Shown: positions 1 to 7,480 of the stretch, in pieces | Layout: every line of letters begins with the position of its first letter | How positions within the stretch are numbered: position 1 is the stretch's first letter | Assembly: GCA_041689775.1 (NCBI GenBank) | Contig: JBDNFP010000135.1 | Span: 1-16,498, forward strand | DNA length: 16,498 nucleotides | Direction of reading: 5' to 3' | Origin: JBDNFP01 sp041689775 | Lineage (GTDB): Bacteria > Bacteroidota > Bacteroidia > Cytophagales > Spirosomataceae | Made by a program: the position numbers and the translations under genes | Notes under the pieces: generated by a model | Told to the model about the DNA's origin: nothing | What the model saw: only the letters and a program-made list of their open reading frames with translations | Databases searched by the model: none

Positions 1-119
1 CGGTAGTGCTTCTCCCAGAGCGGCTCGAAATAGCCCAGCAGGTACTCGAATTCGACCACTGTCAGGCTGGTCAGCGACAGGAATTTGCTCTCGTGTTTTT
101 TCTGATCTTCGTAGTTCAT
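1..119 (-). CDS. Transposase N-terminus (IS5-like), cut by the window edge
   Basis: This is the first 39 codons of a minus-strand gene that leaves the window on the left. The peptide begins MNYEDQKKHESKF, continues with FLSLTSLTVVEFEYLL and ends with a Trp/His-rich stretch. That matches the N-terminal helix-turn-helix of transposases of the IS5/DDE_Tnp_4 type common in Bacteroidota and cyanobacteria, where 'FLSLTGLTxxEFxxLL' is a hallmark. The ATG at 117-119 was chosen because it begins the recognisable domain. The frame stays open for ten more codons upstream to a TAG near 150-152. The sequence changes there from GC-rich to very AT-rich, so the IS end probably lies around 120-190. The DDE catalytic part is outside the window, and I cannot tell whether the element is intact. 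Confidence 0.65.
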   Translation of the reverse strand, partial: MNYEDQKKHESKFLSLTSLTVVEFEYLLGYFEPLWEKHY

Positions 120-202
120 GCCGTAAAGTTCGCCGGCGGGCGCGATATCCTAAATAATTTATCCAAATAAATTCTATTTTATGTGTTCCTTTTTTGAAAC
201 AA

Positions 203-976
203 ATGAAGTTAAACTATAAACAAGTAAGCGATACCGGGCAGCCCATGATTATCCTGCACGGCGTATTTGGCTCCTTGGACAACTGGGCTACCATTAGTAA
301 ATCGATCGCCGATGCTGGGTATGCCGTATACCTGGTCGATGGAAGAAACCACGGTCGATCGTCCCACGACGATGAGTTTACATACCCCGCCATGGCGGCT
401 GATCTCCATGAGTTTATTCAGGATCATGGCCTCACCAACCCCGTCATCGTGGGTCACTCCATGGGTGGTAAGACGGTGATGCAGTACGCCATGGAGTACC
501 CTGGTACCTACGATAAACTGGCAATAATCGATATCGGTCCCAAGGCATACCCCTTGCACCATGAGTCTATCCTTGACGGGTTAAATGCGATTCCGTTGGC
601 GGAGTTAAAAAACAGGCAACAGGCCGATGACGTTTTCAGCGCCTACGAACCCATCGGTGCCGTACGGCAGTTCTTGCTCAAAAACCTCTACCGGACCGAC
701 GACGAAGGCTTTGACTGGCGGTTCAATTTACCCGTACTGACGCGTAGTATTGCCAATGTAGGGGTAGATATTCCTTATTTACGAATCGTAGAGGAGCCTA
801 CCCTATTCATGCGGGGAGCCAATTCTGGCTACGTGAAGGATAAAGACTGGAAGAATATCAAAGAACTATTCGCCAACGCTGAACTTAGTACCATTCCGCG
901 AGCGGGGCATTGGGTACACGCCGAGCAGCCGAAGATGTTCGTGGAGGTACTCGTGAAGTTTCTTTCTGAACACTGA
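203..976 (+). CDS. Alpha/beta hydrolase, YbfF-like esterase
   Basis: This is a single-domain alpha/beta hydrolase of 257 residues, the usual length for YbfF-type acyl esterases. The oxyanion-hole HG (residues 19-20) lies in ILHGVFGSLDNW. The nucleophile Ser86 is in the elbow GHSMGG, and the C-terminal catalytic His236 is in RAGHWVH. The acidic member may be the Asp of the IIDIGP segment near residue 110, as reported for YbfF, but I infer this. The LVDGRNHGRS stretch after strand 4 is typical of the subfamily. There is no signal peptide, so it should be cytosolic, hydrolysing short acyl esters or thioesters. The natural substrate is unknown. A TTG at 194 would add three residues; the ATG at 203 is preferred. 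The gene is monocistronic and converges on the lipoprotein gene, with 18 bp between stops. Confidence 0.85.
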   Translation: MKLNYKQVSDTGQPMIILHGVFGSLDNWATISKSIADAGYAVYLVDGRNHGRSSHDDEFTYPAMAADLHEFIQDHGLTNPVIVGHSMGGKTVMQYAMEYPGTYDKLAIIDIGPKAYPLHHESILDGLNAIPLAELKNRQQADDVFSAYEPIGAVRQFLLKNLYRTDDEGFDWRFNLPVLTRSIANVGVDIPYLRIVEEPTLFMRGANSGYVKDKDWKNIKELFANAELSTIPRAGHWVHAEQPKMFVEVLVKFLSEH

Positions 977-994
977 TAGTAATGGGCCTTAGCA

Positions 995-1420
995 CTACTG
1001 TACTCGCTTATAACGCGCTCGGTAACCGGCGGTGCAGGAAGTCCAGATCATTTCGTCTTGATTGATTTCCAGTTCCACTGATTCACAACTTACACAATTT
1101 CGATTACATAATTCATCAAAATCAACCGGGGTTTTAGGTTTTATTTTAAAAGGACGCCCCCCGATGATGAGGGTACTGGGGGCGCAGCACATGCCTTTGC
1201 CATTGCCGTACAGCAGCACCCCGTCTTTTCGGAAAATCACCGTATTATATATTCCAATATCGGTTACGGCCACCCATTGCTTTACCCCATTCACCGTAGT
1301 TTCGTACGCTGTCATCTCCCACTTACCTACAAGTGGCATTATTTCTTCGGGAGTAAGTTCTTTATCGCGCTTGCATCCCAAAAGGATCAGCCCCATCAAT
1401 ATCCAAATACCTGTTTTCAT
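995..1420 (-). CDS. Lipocalin-like lipoprotein, cysteine-rich
   Basis: This is a predicted 141-residue lipoprotein. Starting at the ATG at 1420 gives a compact signal peptide ending in the lipobox LILLGC, with Cys16 as the lipidated residue. The longer open frame to 1450 would add ten residues before the signal and is less likely. After a charged linker comes LVGKWEMTAYE (about residues 30-40), the GxW signature of the small lipocalin-like domains abundant in Bacteroidota, followed by alternating beta-strand-like segments. Six further cysteines (78, 79, 105, 109, 112, 129) suggest disulfides in the periplasm or at the cell surface, which is unusual for this class. It lies 63 bp downstream of the sulfatase on the same strand and may be co-transcribed. 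The ligand is unknown and no enzymatic motif is visible. Confidence 0.75.
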   Translation of the reverse strand: MKTGIWILMGLILLGCKRDKELTPEEIMPLVGKWEMTAYETTVNGVKQWVAVTDIGIYNTVIFRKDGVLLYGNGKGMCCAPSTLIIGGRPFKIKPKTPVDFDELCNRNCVSCESVELEINQDEMIWTSCTAGYRARYKRVQ

Positions 1421-1483
1421 TCCAATAGCTGTTTTTTTATAAGGAGCCAAAAACAGCCTAAATGGTTGGAAGGCTTGACTAGA

Positions 1484-2935
1484 TCACCGCTTCACCGGCA
1501 CCTTTGCCTCCGTCCTTTCCAGAAAAGCATCCAACTTAGCTTGCATCTCCTTACGCTTCTTAGGCAGCCGGTCAGCCACATTACGGGTTTCGGCAATATC
1601 GTCTTTCAGGTTAAATAGCTCGTCTGAGCCGTCCTCGTAGTAATGAATCATTTTCCAGTAGCCACTGCGCACGATACTGTACGGCGTCACATCTTCGTAG
1701 CGGTAGTGCGGAAAATGCCAAAACAAATCCCGGGTGGGCAAAGGCTGACTCCTGGTCAAGTGATTCAGTAAACTCACTCCGTCGTTCGGAATAGTAGGAT
1801 CAGACCGGGTGCCGGCGGCTTCCAGAATGGTATTGAAAATATCCATTGTAATCACCGGGCTACCCGACACGCGGGGTGCAATCTGTCCTTTCCAGCTCAC
1901 GATCATCGGCACCCGAATACCTCCTTCGTAGGGGTACCCCTTGCCAGAGCGGAAAGGTAGATTGGAAGTAATTGGATTGTTAGGGTTACCCAATAAACCA
2001 CCGTTGTCAGACGTAAAAATTACCAGCGTATTTTCCAGAAGTTTCTGGGCTTCCAGCTCGGCCAGTATCTTCCCCACGGTTTCGTCCATGCTTTCGACCA
2101 TGGCCGCGTACACCGGATTCTTTTGCTCGGTGGGTGTTTTGGCTGTATACTTTTCTACCATCTCGGGTTTGCCACCCAAGGGCGTATGCACGGCGTAAGG
2201 AGCGTAGTTGATAAAGAATGGCTTCCCTTTATTGTTCCGGATAAGCTGTATCACCTCATCGGCCTCGCGGTCGGTAAGGTACTCCCCCTCTTTACGGGCG
2301 GGTAGCGTGGGGATACCTTTCACGGTTGCATTAGCGTAGGGATCAAAGTAGGAAGGTGGCTGACCAAAATCGCAGCCACCGATATTGACATCAAAGCCCT
2401 GCTTCTCGGGGTAGTAGTCTTCCAGGCCCAAGTGCCACTTACCGATAAACGCCGTGAAGTACCCCTGTTCTTTGAGGTACTCAGCCGTTGTTTTTTCCGA
2501 AAGCGGTAGCTCAAACGGAATGGAGGGCACTTTGAGTTTTTGCGTCAAATCACGCTCGTATTCCTTTTTGTTCTTCCCATCGTATTGCGCCTCGGCGTTC
2601 TGAAAACTGGCCCGAATCCAGTCCGTTATGCCCGTCCGGGCGGGGTACTTCCCCGTCATCAGGGCCGAGCGCGAAGGCGAACAAATGGCCGCCGCCGCGT
2701 AGGCATCCGTGAACTTTACGCCTCCGGCAGCAAGGCGGTCGAGGTTAGGAGTTTCGTAATATTTACTGCCGTAACTACTTAGATCCGCCCAGCCGAGGTC
2801 GTCTACGAAGATGAGGAGAATATTGGGGGTAGTTGCTACCAGAATAGGCTGCCGGTTACCCGATATGAGTAGTACCAAGACTAGTGATAAAACAATAGAA
2901 AACCGCGACCAACGGGAGGAAGTGTGCATAATCAT
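1484..2935 (-). CDS. Secreted sulfatase (arylsulfatase A-type, formylglycine-dependent)
   Basis: A 483-residue type I sulfatase with an N-terminal hydrophobic export signal (about residues 11-25). The metal-binding Asp pair (45-46) is in NILLIFVDDLGW. The formylglycine precursor Cys85 sits in the canonical CSPSRSALMTG with Arg89. Lys166 and His168 are in FIGKWHLG, His250 is in YAVHTPLGG, the second metal pair Asp310-Asn311 is in FTSDNGG, and Lys332 is in FRSGKG. All expected active-site residues are present and the length is normal. It should remove sulfate esters from an organic substrate, plausibly a sulfated glycan, in the periplasm. Conversion of Cys to formylglycine needs a maturase that is not in this window. 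The gene diverges from the methyltransferase gene across about 60 bp, and a lipocalin-like lipoprotein follows it. No SusC/SusD pair or other polysaccharide-utilisation genes are nearby. Confidence 0.93.
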   Translation of the reverse strand: MIMHTSSRWSRFSIVLSLVLVLLISGNRQPILVATTPNILLIFVDDLGWADLSSYGSKYYETPNLDRLAAGGVKFTDAYAAAAICSPSRSALMTGKYPARTGITDWIRASFQNAEAQYDGKNKKEYERDLTQKLKVPSIPFELPLSEKTTAEYLKEQGYFTAFIGKWHLGLEDYYPEKQGFDVNIGGCDFGQPPSYFDPYANATVKGIPTLPARKEGEYLTDREADEVIQLIRNNKGKPFFINYAPYAVHTPLGGKPEMVEKYTAKTPTEQKNPVYAAMVESMDETVGKILAELEAQKLLENTLVIFTSDNGGLLGNPNNPITSNLPFRSGKGYPYEGGIRVPMIVSWKGQIAPRVSGSPVITMDIFNTILEAAGTRSDPTIPNDGVSLLNHLTRSQPLPTRDLFWHFPHYRYEDVTPYSIVRSGYWKMIHYYEDGSDELFNLKDDIAETRNVADRLPKKRKEMQAKLDAFLERTEAKVPVKR

Positions 2936-2995
2936 TACTGTTTTAAAAGTAAAAGAGGTTCTTTTGTAGAAAACATGCTCATTTTTTTATTACAA

Positions 2996-3718
2996 ATGTC
3001 AGAATTAACTTTGAAAAGTACTTCAACCCTATTTCTCATTCCAACGGTACTAGCCGAAGGCACCGCCCAGCAGGTACTCAGCCCGCAGATACTGGATGTA
3101 CTCAGCAACCTTGACTATTTTTTTGCCGAAGAACTTCGCACGTCGCGACGGTTTATCAGTAGTCTACGGCTCGGTCGGGTGATACAGGATCTGACTTTTT
3201 ATGAGTTAAACAAAAAGACGCCCGAGGCCGAAACCGCCGCTCAACTTCGGCAATTGCCCAAGGGAAAAGATATCGGGGTTATTTCGGAAGCAGGCTGCCC
3301 CGGCGTAGCTGACCCCGGAGCCTCGGCCGTGCGCATCGCGCATCAACTCGGCATGAAGGTAGTACCCCTCGTAGGGCCTTCGTCTATCTTGCTCGCTCTG
3401 ATGGCATCCGGACTAAGCGGACAATCTTTTGCCTTTCACGGGTACTTACCCATCGATCAGATTCCACGTAGACAGGCATTGATCGAACTCGAACGCGAAG
3501 GGCAGGAGCGCCGGCAAACCCAGATTTTCATGGAGACTCCTTTCCGCAATAATCACATGCTCGCTACCCTACTCGATGCTTGCCAGCCCGATACCCTGCT
3601 GTGTATTGCCTGTAATGTGACCGCCCCCGACGAATACATCAAGACCCAGTCGGTGCAGCAATGGCGGAAACAGAAAATTGACCTGCATAAAAAACCCACC
3701 ATTTTTCTGATTGGCTAG
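2996..3718 (+). CDS. RsmI-like SAM-dependent methyltransferase (tetrapyrrole methylase fold)
   Basis: A 240-residue protein of the TP-methylase superfamily. LFLIPTVLAEG at the N-terminus corresponds to the first strand of RsmI. SEAGCPGVADPG (97-108) matches the RsmI signature 'SDAGTPxxSDPG', VGPSS (126-130) matches 'PGPSA', and GQSFAFHGYLP (142-152) matches the conserved 'FxFxGFLP'. RsmI 2'-O-methylates C1402 of 16S rRNA. This protein is shorter and more divergent, like a second RsmI-like paralogue often seen in Bacteroidota, so the exact target is unproven. The ATG at 2996 was chosen because it places the conserved strand at residue 12. The open frame back to 2924 would overlap the divergent sulfatase start and adds non-conserved residues. 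The stop is 1 bp from the stop of the convergent LOG gene. Confidence 0.82.
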   Translation: MSELTLKSTSTLFLIPTVLAEGTAQQVLSPQILDVLSNLDYFFAEELRTSRRFISSLRLGRVIQDLTFYELNKKTPEAETAAQLRQLPKGKDIGVISEAGCPGVADPGASAVRIAHQLGMKVVPLVGPSSILLALMASGLSGQSFAFHGYLPIDQIPRRQALIELEREGQERRQTQIFMETPFRNNHMLATLLDACQPDTLLCIACNVTAPDEYIKTQSVQQWRKQKIDLHKKPTIFLIG

Positions 3719-3719
3719 T

Positions 3720-4466
3720 TTATCCTTTTTCTAATAACCACCAAATTGGTTTCCTTTTCGCCGTAATTCGGTAGTTGGTAGTGATGTAATCCCGAATATG
3801 CTGCACGGCTTCCTGCGGATCGTCCGTGAATTTTAGCAATTGAAGATCCTCTTCGGCAATGGTTTTCTCGGCCACCATCTTATTGAGCATATCCGTCAGC
3901 GGGGCATAAAACTCCTTCCCCATGACTACTATCGGAAAATCATGAATGGTTGCCGTTTGGATGAGCGTTAAGGTTTCAAACAGCTCGTCCATCGTTCCCG
4001 CCCCACCAGGCATCACCACAAAAGCATAAGAATATTTAACGAGCAGAACCTTGCGGACGAAAAAGAACTTGATCTCCACCCATTTCTGCATATAAGGGTT
4101 GGGATGTTGCTCTTTGGGAAGTTTTATATTGCACCCAACTGATTTGCCGCCGGCCTCAAAGACACCACGATTGGCTGCTTCCATCAAACCCGGTCCGCCG
4201 CCCGTCATGACCGTTAAGCCGGATCGGGCTATTTTTGCCCCTAGCTCTCGGGACAGCTCGTAGTACTTGTGCCCCTCACGAAATCTGGCGGAGCCAAATA
4301 CCGTCACGCTGGGTCCCACAAAATGCAAAGCCCGGATACCTTTGATAAACTCCCAGAATACCTCCAAGGCAAATATGAATTCATATTGCCGACTTTTGGG
4401 GCCTTCCAGAAAATAGTAGTCCTCTTTGTTTAGCAGAGGTTCGTTTTCGTCGGTAGCAGCGGTCAT
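3720..4466 (-). CDS. LOG-family protein (TIGR00730), probable nucleoside 5'-monophosphate phosphoribohydrolase
   Basis: A 248-residue Rossmann-fold protein of the 'lysine decarboxylase-like' LOG family. The two diagnostic motifs are intact: GGGPGLMEAANRG at residues 89-101 and PGGAGTMDE at 153-161. The conserved VFGSAR strand (56-61) and the Arg138-Lys139 pair are also present. Characterised LOG proteins cleave the N-glycosidic bond of AMP or cytokinin nucleotides to give base plus ribose 5-phosphate, so the old name lysine decarboxylase is misleading. An N-terminal extension of about 45 residues precedes the fold, as in the larger bacterial type. It is cytosolic with no signal. The gene is convergent with the RsmI-like gene and divergent from the MBL hydrolase. 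The physiological substrate here is not known. Confidence 0.88.
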   Translation of the reverse strand: MTAATDENEPLLNKEDYYFLEGPKSRQYEFIFALEVFWEFIKGIRALHFVGPSVTVFGSARFREGHKYYELSRELGAKIARSGLTVMTGGGPGLMEAANRGVFEAGGKSVGCNIKLPKEQHPNPYMQKWVEIKFFFVRKVLLVKYSYAFVVMPGGAGTMDELFETLTLIQTATIHDFPIVVMGKEFYAPLTDMLNKMVAEKTIAEEDLQLLKFTDDPQEAVQHIRDYITTNYRITAKRKPIWWLLEKG

Positions 4467-4581
4467 AAAAGTAATGAGAAGGGGATCGAAAAAGGATAAA
4501 TCATCACAACCAAAATACGATTCTACCCAGCCGTTTCCAAACAGTTTGTTAACTTCGCCCTTATCAACCTACAATACTAGT

Positions 4582-5223
4582 ATGATTCAGATCAAGTCTT
4601 TTGTTTTTAGTCCCTTCTCGGAGAACACCTACGTACTTTATGACGAAACCAAACAGGCCATCCTGATTGATCCGGGTTGCTACGAAGAGGAGGAATTCTG
4701 GAAGTTGAATGATCTTATAAAAAAAGAGGGCCTAAAACCCGTCGGGATATATAATACCCACGCCCATATTGACCATGTGCTGGGTGTCGCTCAACTCAAA
4801 CGCACCTATGGTATTCCCTTTGCGCTCCATCGGCAAGATGAACCTTTGTTGTTGGCGGTCAAAACCTACGCCCCTAACTATGGTTTCCCCCGCTTTGATG
4901 AGCCTGCCGTAGAGCAATGGCTTACCGAAGATGATACGGTTACCTTTGGTAATTCTACCCTCCGAATCCTTTTTGTACCCGGCCACGCTCCGGGGCACAT
5001 TGCGTTTGTCAACGATGAACAGAAGATTGTAATCGGTGGTGATGTGCTTTTCCGACAGAGTATCGGGCGTACCGACCTACCCGGAGGTGACATGAATACG
5101 CTCCTGAATAGTATCCGAACCAAGCTTTTTACGCTCGCTGACGACTATACGGTATACGCGGGCCACATGGAGCCCACCACCATTGGGTACGAAAAAAAGT
5201 ACAATCCCTTCTTAAAGGCTTAA
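4582..5223 (+). CDS. MBL-fold metallohydrolase, glyoxalase II-like
   Basis: A 213-residue metallo-beta-lactamase-fold hydrolase. The zinc ligands are all visible: the THAHIDH motif (His60, His62, Asp64, His65), His135 in VPGHAPGHI, the bridging Asp154 in IGGDVLF, and His195 in VYAGHMEPT. The order and spacing fit the short glyoxalase II-like subfamily (hydroxyacylglutathione hydrolase-related, often YcbL-like). The C-terminal glutathione-binding domain of true GloB is missing, so the thioester substrate is uncertain. The start at 4582 gives the family's N-terminus (MIQIKSFVFSPFSENTY). The frame is open 52 codons further back to 4426, but that stretch overlaps the divergent LOG gene and is low-complexity, so it was rejected. 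pssA begins 10 bp after its stop, suggesting co-transcription. It is probably cytosolic. Confidence 0.9.
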   Translation: MIQIKSFVFSPFSENTYVLYDETKQAILIDPGCYEEEEFWKLNDLIKKEGLKPVGIYNTHAHIDHVLGVAQLKRTYGIPFALHRQDEPLLLAVKTYAPNYGFPRFDEPAVEQWLTEDDTVTFGNSTLRILFVPGHAPGHIAFVNDEQKIVIGGDVLFRQSIGRTDLPGGDMNTLLNSIRTKLFTLADDYTVYAGHMEPTTIGYEKKYNPFLKA

Positions 5224-5233
5224 CATTCTATTT

Positions 5234-5926
5234 ATGAAACGCCATACTCCCAATGCCCTTACCTGCGCCAACCTCCTCTGTGGATGCGTGGGTATCGTGG
5301 AAGTCTTCCATAATAATATGTTGCTATCGTGCGCTCTCATTGGTCTGGCGGCGGTATTTGACTTTCTGGATGGCTTTGCGGCCCGATTGTTAAAAGTGAG
5401 TTCTACCATCGGCAAGGAGCTAGACTCCCTCGCTGACGTAACAACTTTTGGCGTTTTGCCCTCCATCATTATTTATCAACTACTACTCACCAGCGTAGAC
5501 GACCTCGGGCAGCTATGGATCCCTAATCTAGCCTTTGCGATTGCAGTGTGTTCGGCCCTACGGCTGGCAAAATTCAACGTAGACCCCCGGCAAAGCGACT
5601 CGTTCATTGGGGTACCAACCCCCGCCAACGGCATCCTAGTGGCCTCGTTACCGTTTATTATTCGGTACTATCCTGAGTATGAACCCTTCATTATCCATAC
5701 TACCAATCTGCTGATTTTTACGGTCGTGATGTCCTTCCTGATGGTATCAGAACTCCCGCTTTTTGCGCTCAAATTCAAATCATTTGGCTGGAAAGGTAAT
5801 GAAGTACGGTACTCGTTTTTGCTGGTATCGTTGATTTTGCTAATCACCCTTGGCTTTTTGGCCGTACCGTTGGTGATTGGGATGTATATCCTGCTGAGTG
5901 GGGGGGTGATGGTTGTAAAAAAGTAG
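5234..5926 (+). CDS. pssA: CDP-diacylglycerol--serine O-phosphatidyltransferase
   Basis: A 230-residue integral membrane enzyme with about six hydrophobic segments. It carries the CDP-alcohol phosphatidyltransferase signature D-G-x2-A-R-x8-G-x3-D-x3-D: Asp46-Gly47, Ala50-Arg51, Gly60, Asp64 and Asp68, with an additional Asp43. The N-terminus (NALTCANLLCGCVGI) and the DSLADVTTFG loop are those of type II PssA rather than PgsA. It makes phosphatidylserine from CDP-diacylglycerol and serine at the cytoplasmic membrane, the first committed step to phosphatidylethanolamine. The decarboxylase (psd) is not in the window. The gene follows the MBL hydrolase by 10 bp and is probably in the same transcript. 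A 30-bp imperfect dyad starts 25 bp past the stop and may end transcription. Confidence 0.92.
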   Translation: MKRHTPNALTCANLLCGCVGIVEVFHNNMLLSCALIGLAAVFDFLDGFAARLLKVSSTIGKELDSLADVTTFGVLPSIIIYQLLLTSVDDLGQLWIPNLAFAIAVCSALRLAKFNVDPRQSDSFIGVPTPANGILVASLPFIIRYYPEYEPFIIHTTNLLIFTVVMSFLMVSELPLFALKFKSFGWKGNEVRYSFLLVSLILLITLGFLAVPLVIGMYILLSGGVMVVKK

Positions 5927-5951
5927 TAGTACTTCTTTTGTGGATACTTTT

Positions 5952-5981
5952 AATAGAACACCACCATGGTGCGTGTCTATT
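5952..5981. other. 30-bp imperfect dyad between pssA and purS
   Basis: The two arms AATAG-A-ACAC-CACC and GGTG-C-GTGT-CTATT are complementary over 13 pairs, with one bulged base on each side and the central AT. The structure begins 25 bp after the pssA stop. It lacks a following T-run, so it is either a factor-type transcript end or a protein-binding dyad. Only the symmetry is seen; the function is inferred. Confidence 0.45.
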
Positions 5982-6068
5982 CTATCTTGTATGTTCCAGA
6001 ATGTCCACTTTGCTGCTGCTAGTTTGGTTCTAGTCGATGGCCAGAAGTTCAGGAAAACTTCTACCCGA

Positions 6069-6100
6069 ATTGGTAAGCCGTATATTTTGTTGCATTTTTG
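6069..6100 (+). promoter_or_regulatory. Candidate Bacteroidota-type promoter for purS
   Basis: ATTG at 6069-6072 is separated by 20 bp from CATTTTTG at 6093-6100. This resembles the Bacteroidota -33 (TTTG) and -7 (TAnnTTTG) boxes with one mismatch in each. It would start transcription about 40 bp before the purS ATG. No other gene lies in this 222-bp gap. Confidence 0.35.
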
Positions 6101-6148
6101 CACCGCAATTGACCCTTGTGATTAGATTAACCGAAGCCATCATCTACC

Positions 6149-6400
6149 ATGCAATTCGTCGCTAACATCAATATTATGCCCATCAAGGAAATCCTTGATC
6201 CTCAGGGTAAAGCTGTAAAATTAGGCCTTCATAACCTGGGCATTGATCAGGTAGATGACGTCCGTATTGGCAAGCACATTACCATCAAATTAGATGCTGC
6301 TGATGCTACTGACGCAGAATCTAAGGTAAAAACAGCTTGCGAAAAGCTGCTTGCAAACCTTATTATGGAAGAATTTAGTTTCGAAATTCAGCCCGGATAA
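6149..6400 (+). CDS. purS: Phosphoribosylformylglycinamidine synthase subunit PurS
   Basis: An 83-residue protein matching PurS in length and motifs: ILDPQGKAV near residue 15, a central VDDVRIGKHI, and CEKLLANLIMEEFSFEI at the C-terminus. PurS is the small dimeric subunit that joins PurL (synthetase) and PurQ (glutaminase) in the fourth step of purine synthesis, converting FGAR to FGAM with glutamine and ATP. It acts in the cytosol. In many bacteria purS sits beside purQ and purL; here neither is nearby, so the complex must be assembled from separate loci. fabH follows on the same strand after a 60-bp gap. Confidence 0.92.
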   Translation: MQFVANINIMPIKEILDPQGKAVKLGLHNLGIDQVDDVRIGKHITIKLDAADATDAESKVKTACEKLLANLIMEEFSFEIQPG

Positions 6401-6460
6401 GGGTTATTTTTCCTGATTCTCTTTCCAAGTAGCTCACATTCCTGATCGAAGTTTTTCCTT

Positions 6461-7462
6461 ATGCCGCACGCAAAAATTACCGGAGTTGGTTATTACGTAC
6501 CAGAACAAGTCGTAACCAACGATGACCTTTCTCAATGGATGGAAACATCTGACGAATGGATACAAGAACGAACCGGTATTAAACAACGGCGGTATTTTAC
6601 CTACGGCAAAGAAACTAACGCCAGTATGGCCACGGCAGCTTCTCGTCAGGCCCTCGATCGGGCGGGTATTACTGCCAACGAAGTAGATGTTATTGTCTAC
6701 GCTACCATCACGCCTGATTATTTCTTCCCCGGTTCTGCATTTTTGATGCAGCGGGAGTTGGGTATGGACGGTAAGCCTGTGATTGATATCCGGGAGCAAT
6801 GTTCAGGTTTTGTGTACGCACTCTCAATTGCCGATCAATTTATCAAATCTGGGATGTACCGCACGGCCCTGGTAGTTGGCTCTGAGATTCAATCAAGCTG
6901 GATTAATAAGAGTACCGCTGGGCGCAACGTAGCCGTAATTTTTGGTGATGGTGCCGGAGCAGCCGTGGTGCAAGCAACCGAGGACCCCGCGCACCGAATA
7001 CTCTCCACCCACTTACACGCCGACGGCCGCTTTGCCGAAGACCTGTACGTAAAAGAACCCGGTAGCAGTCGTCCCGGTCGGGCCGCTACGAAGCAGATGG
7101 TTGACGAAGGTGGCTTTGACGTAGTAATGAACGGAAACTCCGTTTTTAAGCATGCCGTTGTTCGCTTTGGCGAGGTAATTCAGGAAGCACTCGACGCCAA
7201 CGGCTATCAAGCTGACGATATAAGTCTGTTGATTCCGCATCAGGCTAACATCCGCATAAGCGATTACGTCCGTAATCAATTAGGATTAGCTCCCGAGCGG
7301 GTAGTAAACAACATCCAACGGTTTGGTAATACCACCGCCGCATCCATCCCCATAGCACTGGCCGAAGCCTGGGAGCATGACAGGATTAAAGAAGGTGATC
7401 TGCTTTGTATGGCCGCATTTGGTAGTGGGTTTACCTGGGCTTCTGCGCTTATCCGGTGGTAA
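6461..7462 (+). CDS. fabH: 3-oxoacyl-ACP synthase III (KAS III / FabH family)
   Basis: A 333-residue thiolase-fold condensing enzyme with a full Cys-His-Asn triad: Cys114 in EQCSGFVYAL, His260 in IPHQANIRI, and Asn290 in RFGNTTAASIP. KAS III condenses an acyl-CoA primer with malonyl-ACP to start fatty acid synthesis. The residues around the nucleophile (DIREQCSGF) differ from the AxACAGF of E. coli FabH. They place this protein in a divergent KAS III subclade, so it may be a paralogue with a different primer or a biosynthetic role rather than the housekeeping enzyme. The N-terminal ITGVGYYVPEQVVTN and the IQERTGIKQRR loop are standard. It is cytosolic. It lies 60 bp after purS and converges on the CoA-binding gene, with 18 bp between stops. 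No acyl carrier protein or other fab genes are present. Confidence 0.88.
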   Translation: MPHAKITGVGYYVPEQVVTNDDLSQWMETSDEWIQERTGIKQRRYFTYGKETNASMATAASRQALDRAGITANEVDVIVYATITPDYFFPGSAFLMQRELGMDGKPVIDIREQCSGFVYALSIADQFIKSGMYRTALVVGSEIQSSWINKSTAGRNVAVIFGDGAGAAVVQATEDPAHRILSTHLHADGRFAEDLYVKEPGSSRPGRAATKQMVDEGGFDVVMNGNSVFKHAVVRFGEVIQEALDANGYQADDISLLIPHQANIRISDYVRNQLGLAPERVVNNIQRFGNTTAASIPIALAEAWEHDRIKEGDLLCMAAFGSGFTWASALIRW

Positions 7463-7480
7463 TGTAGATTACAACCCGCC

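Noticed and set aside
2924..2995. Longer start for the RsmI-like protein
   Set aside because: It would overlap the divergent sulfatase start, and the added residues do not match the family.
4545..4577. Possible promoter (TTTG, 21 bp, TACAATAC) for the MBL gene
   Set aside because: The -7 match is poor and would put the transcription start almost on the ATG.
4426..4581. N-terminal extension of the MBL hydrolase
   Set aside because: It overlaps the divergent LOG gene, is Ser/Lys-rich without a signal, and family members start at the position equivalent to 4582.
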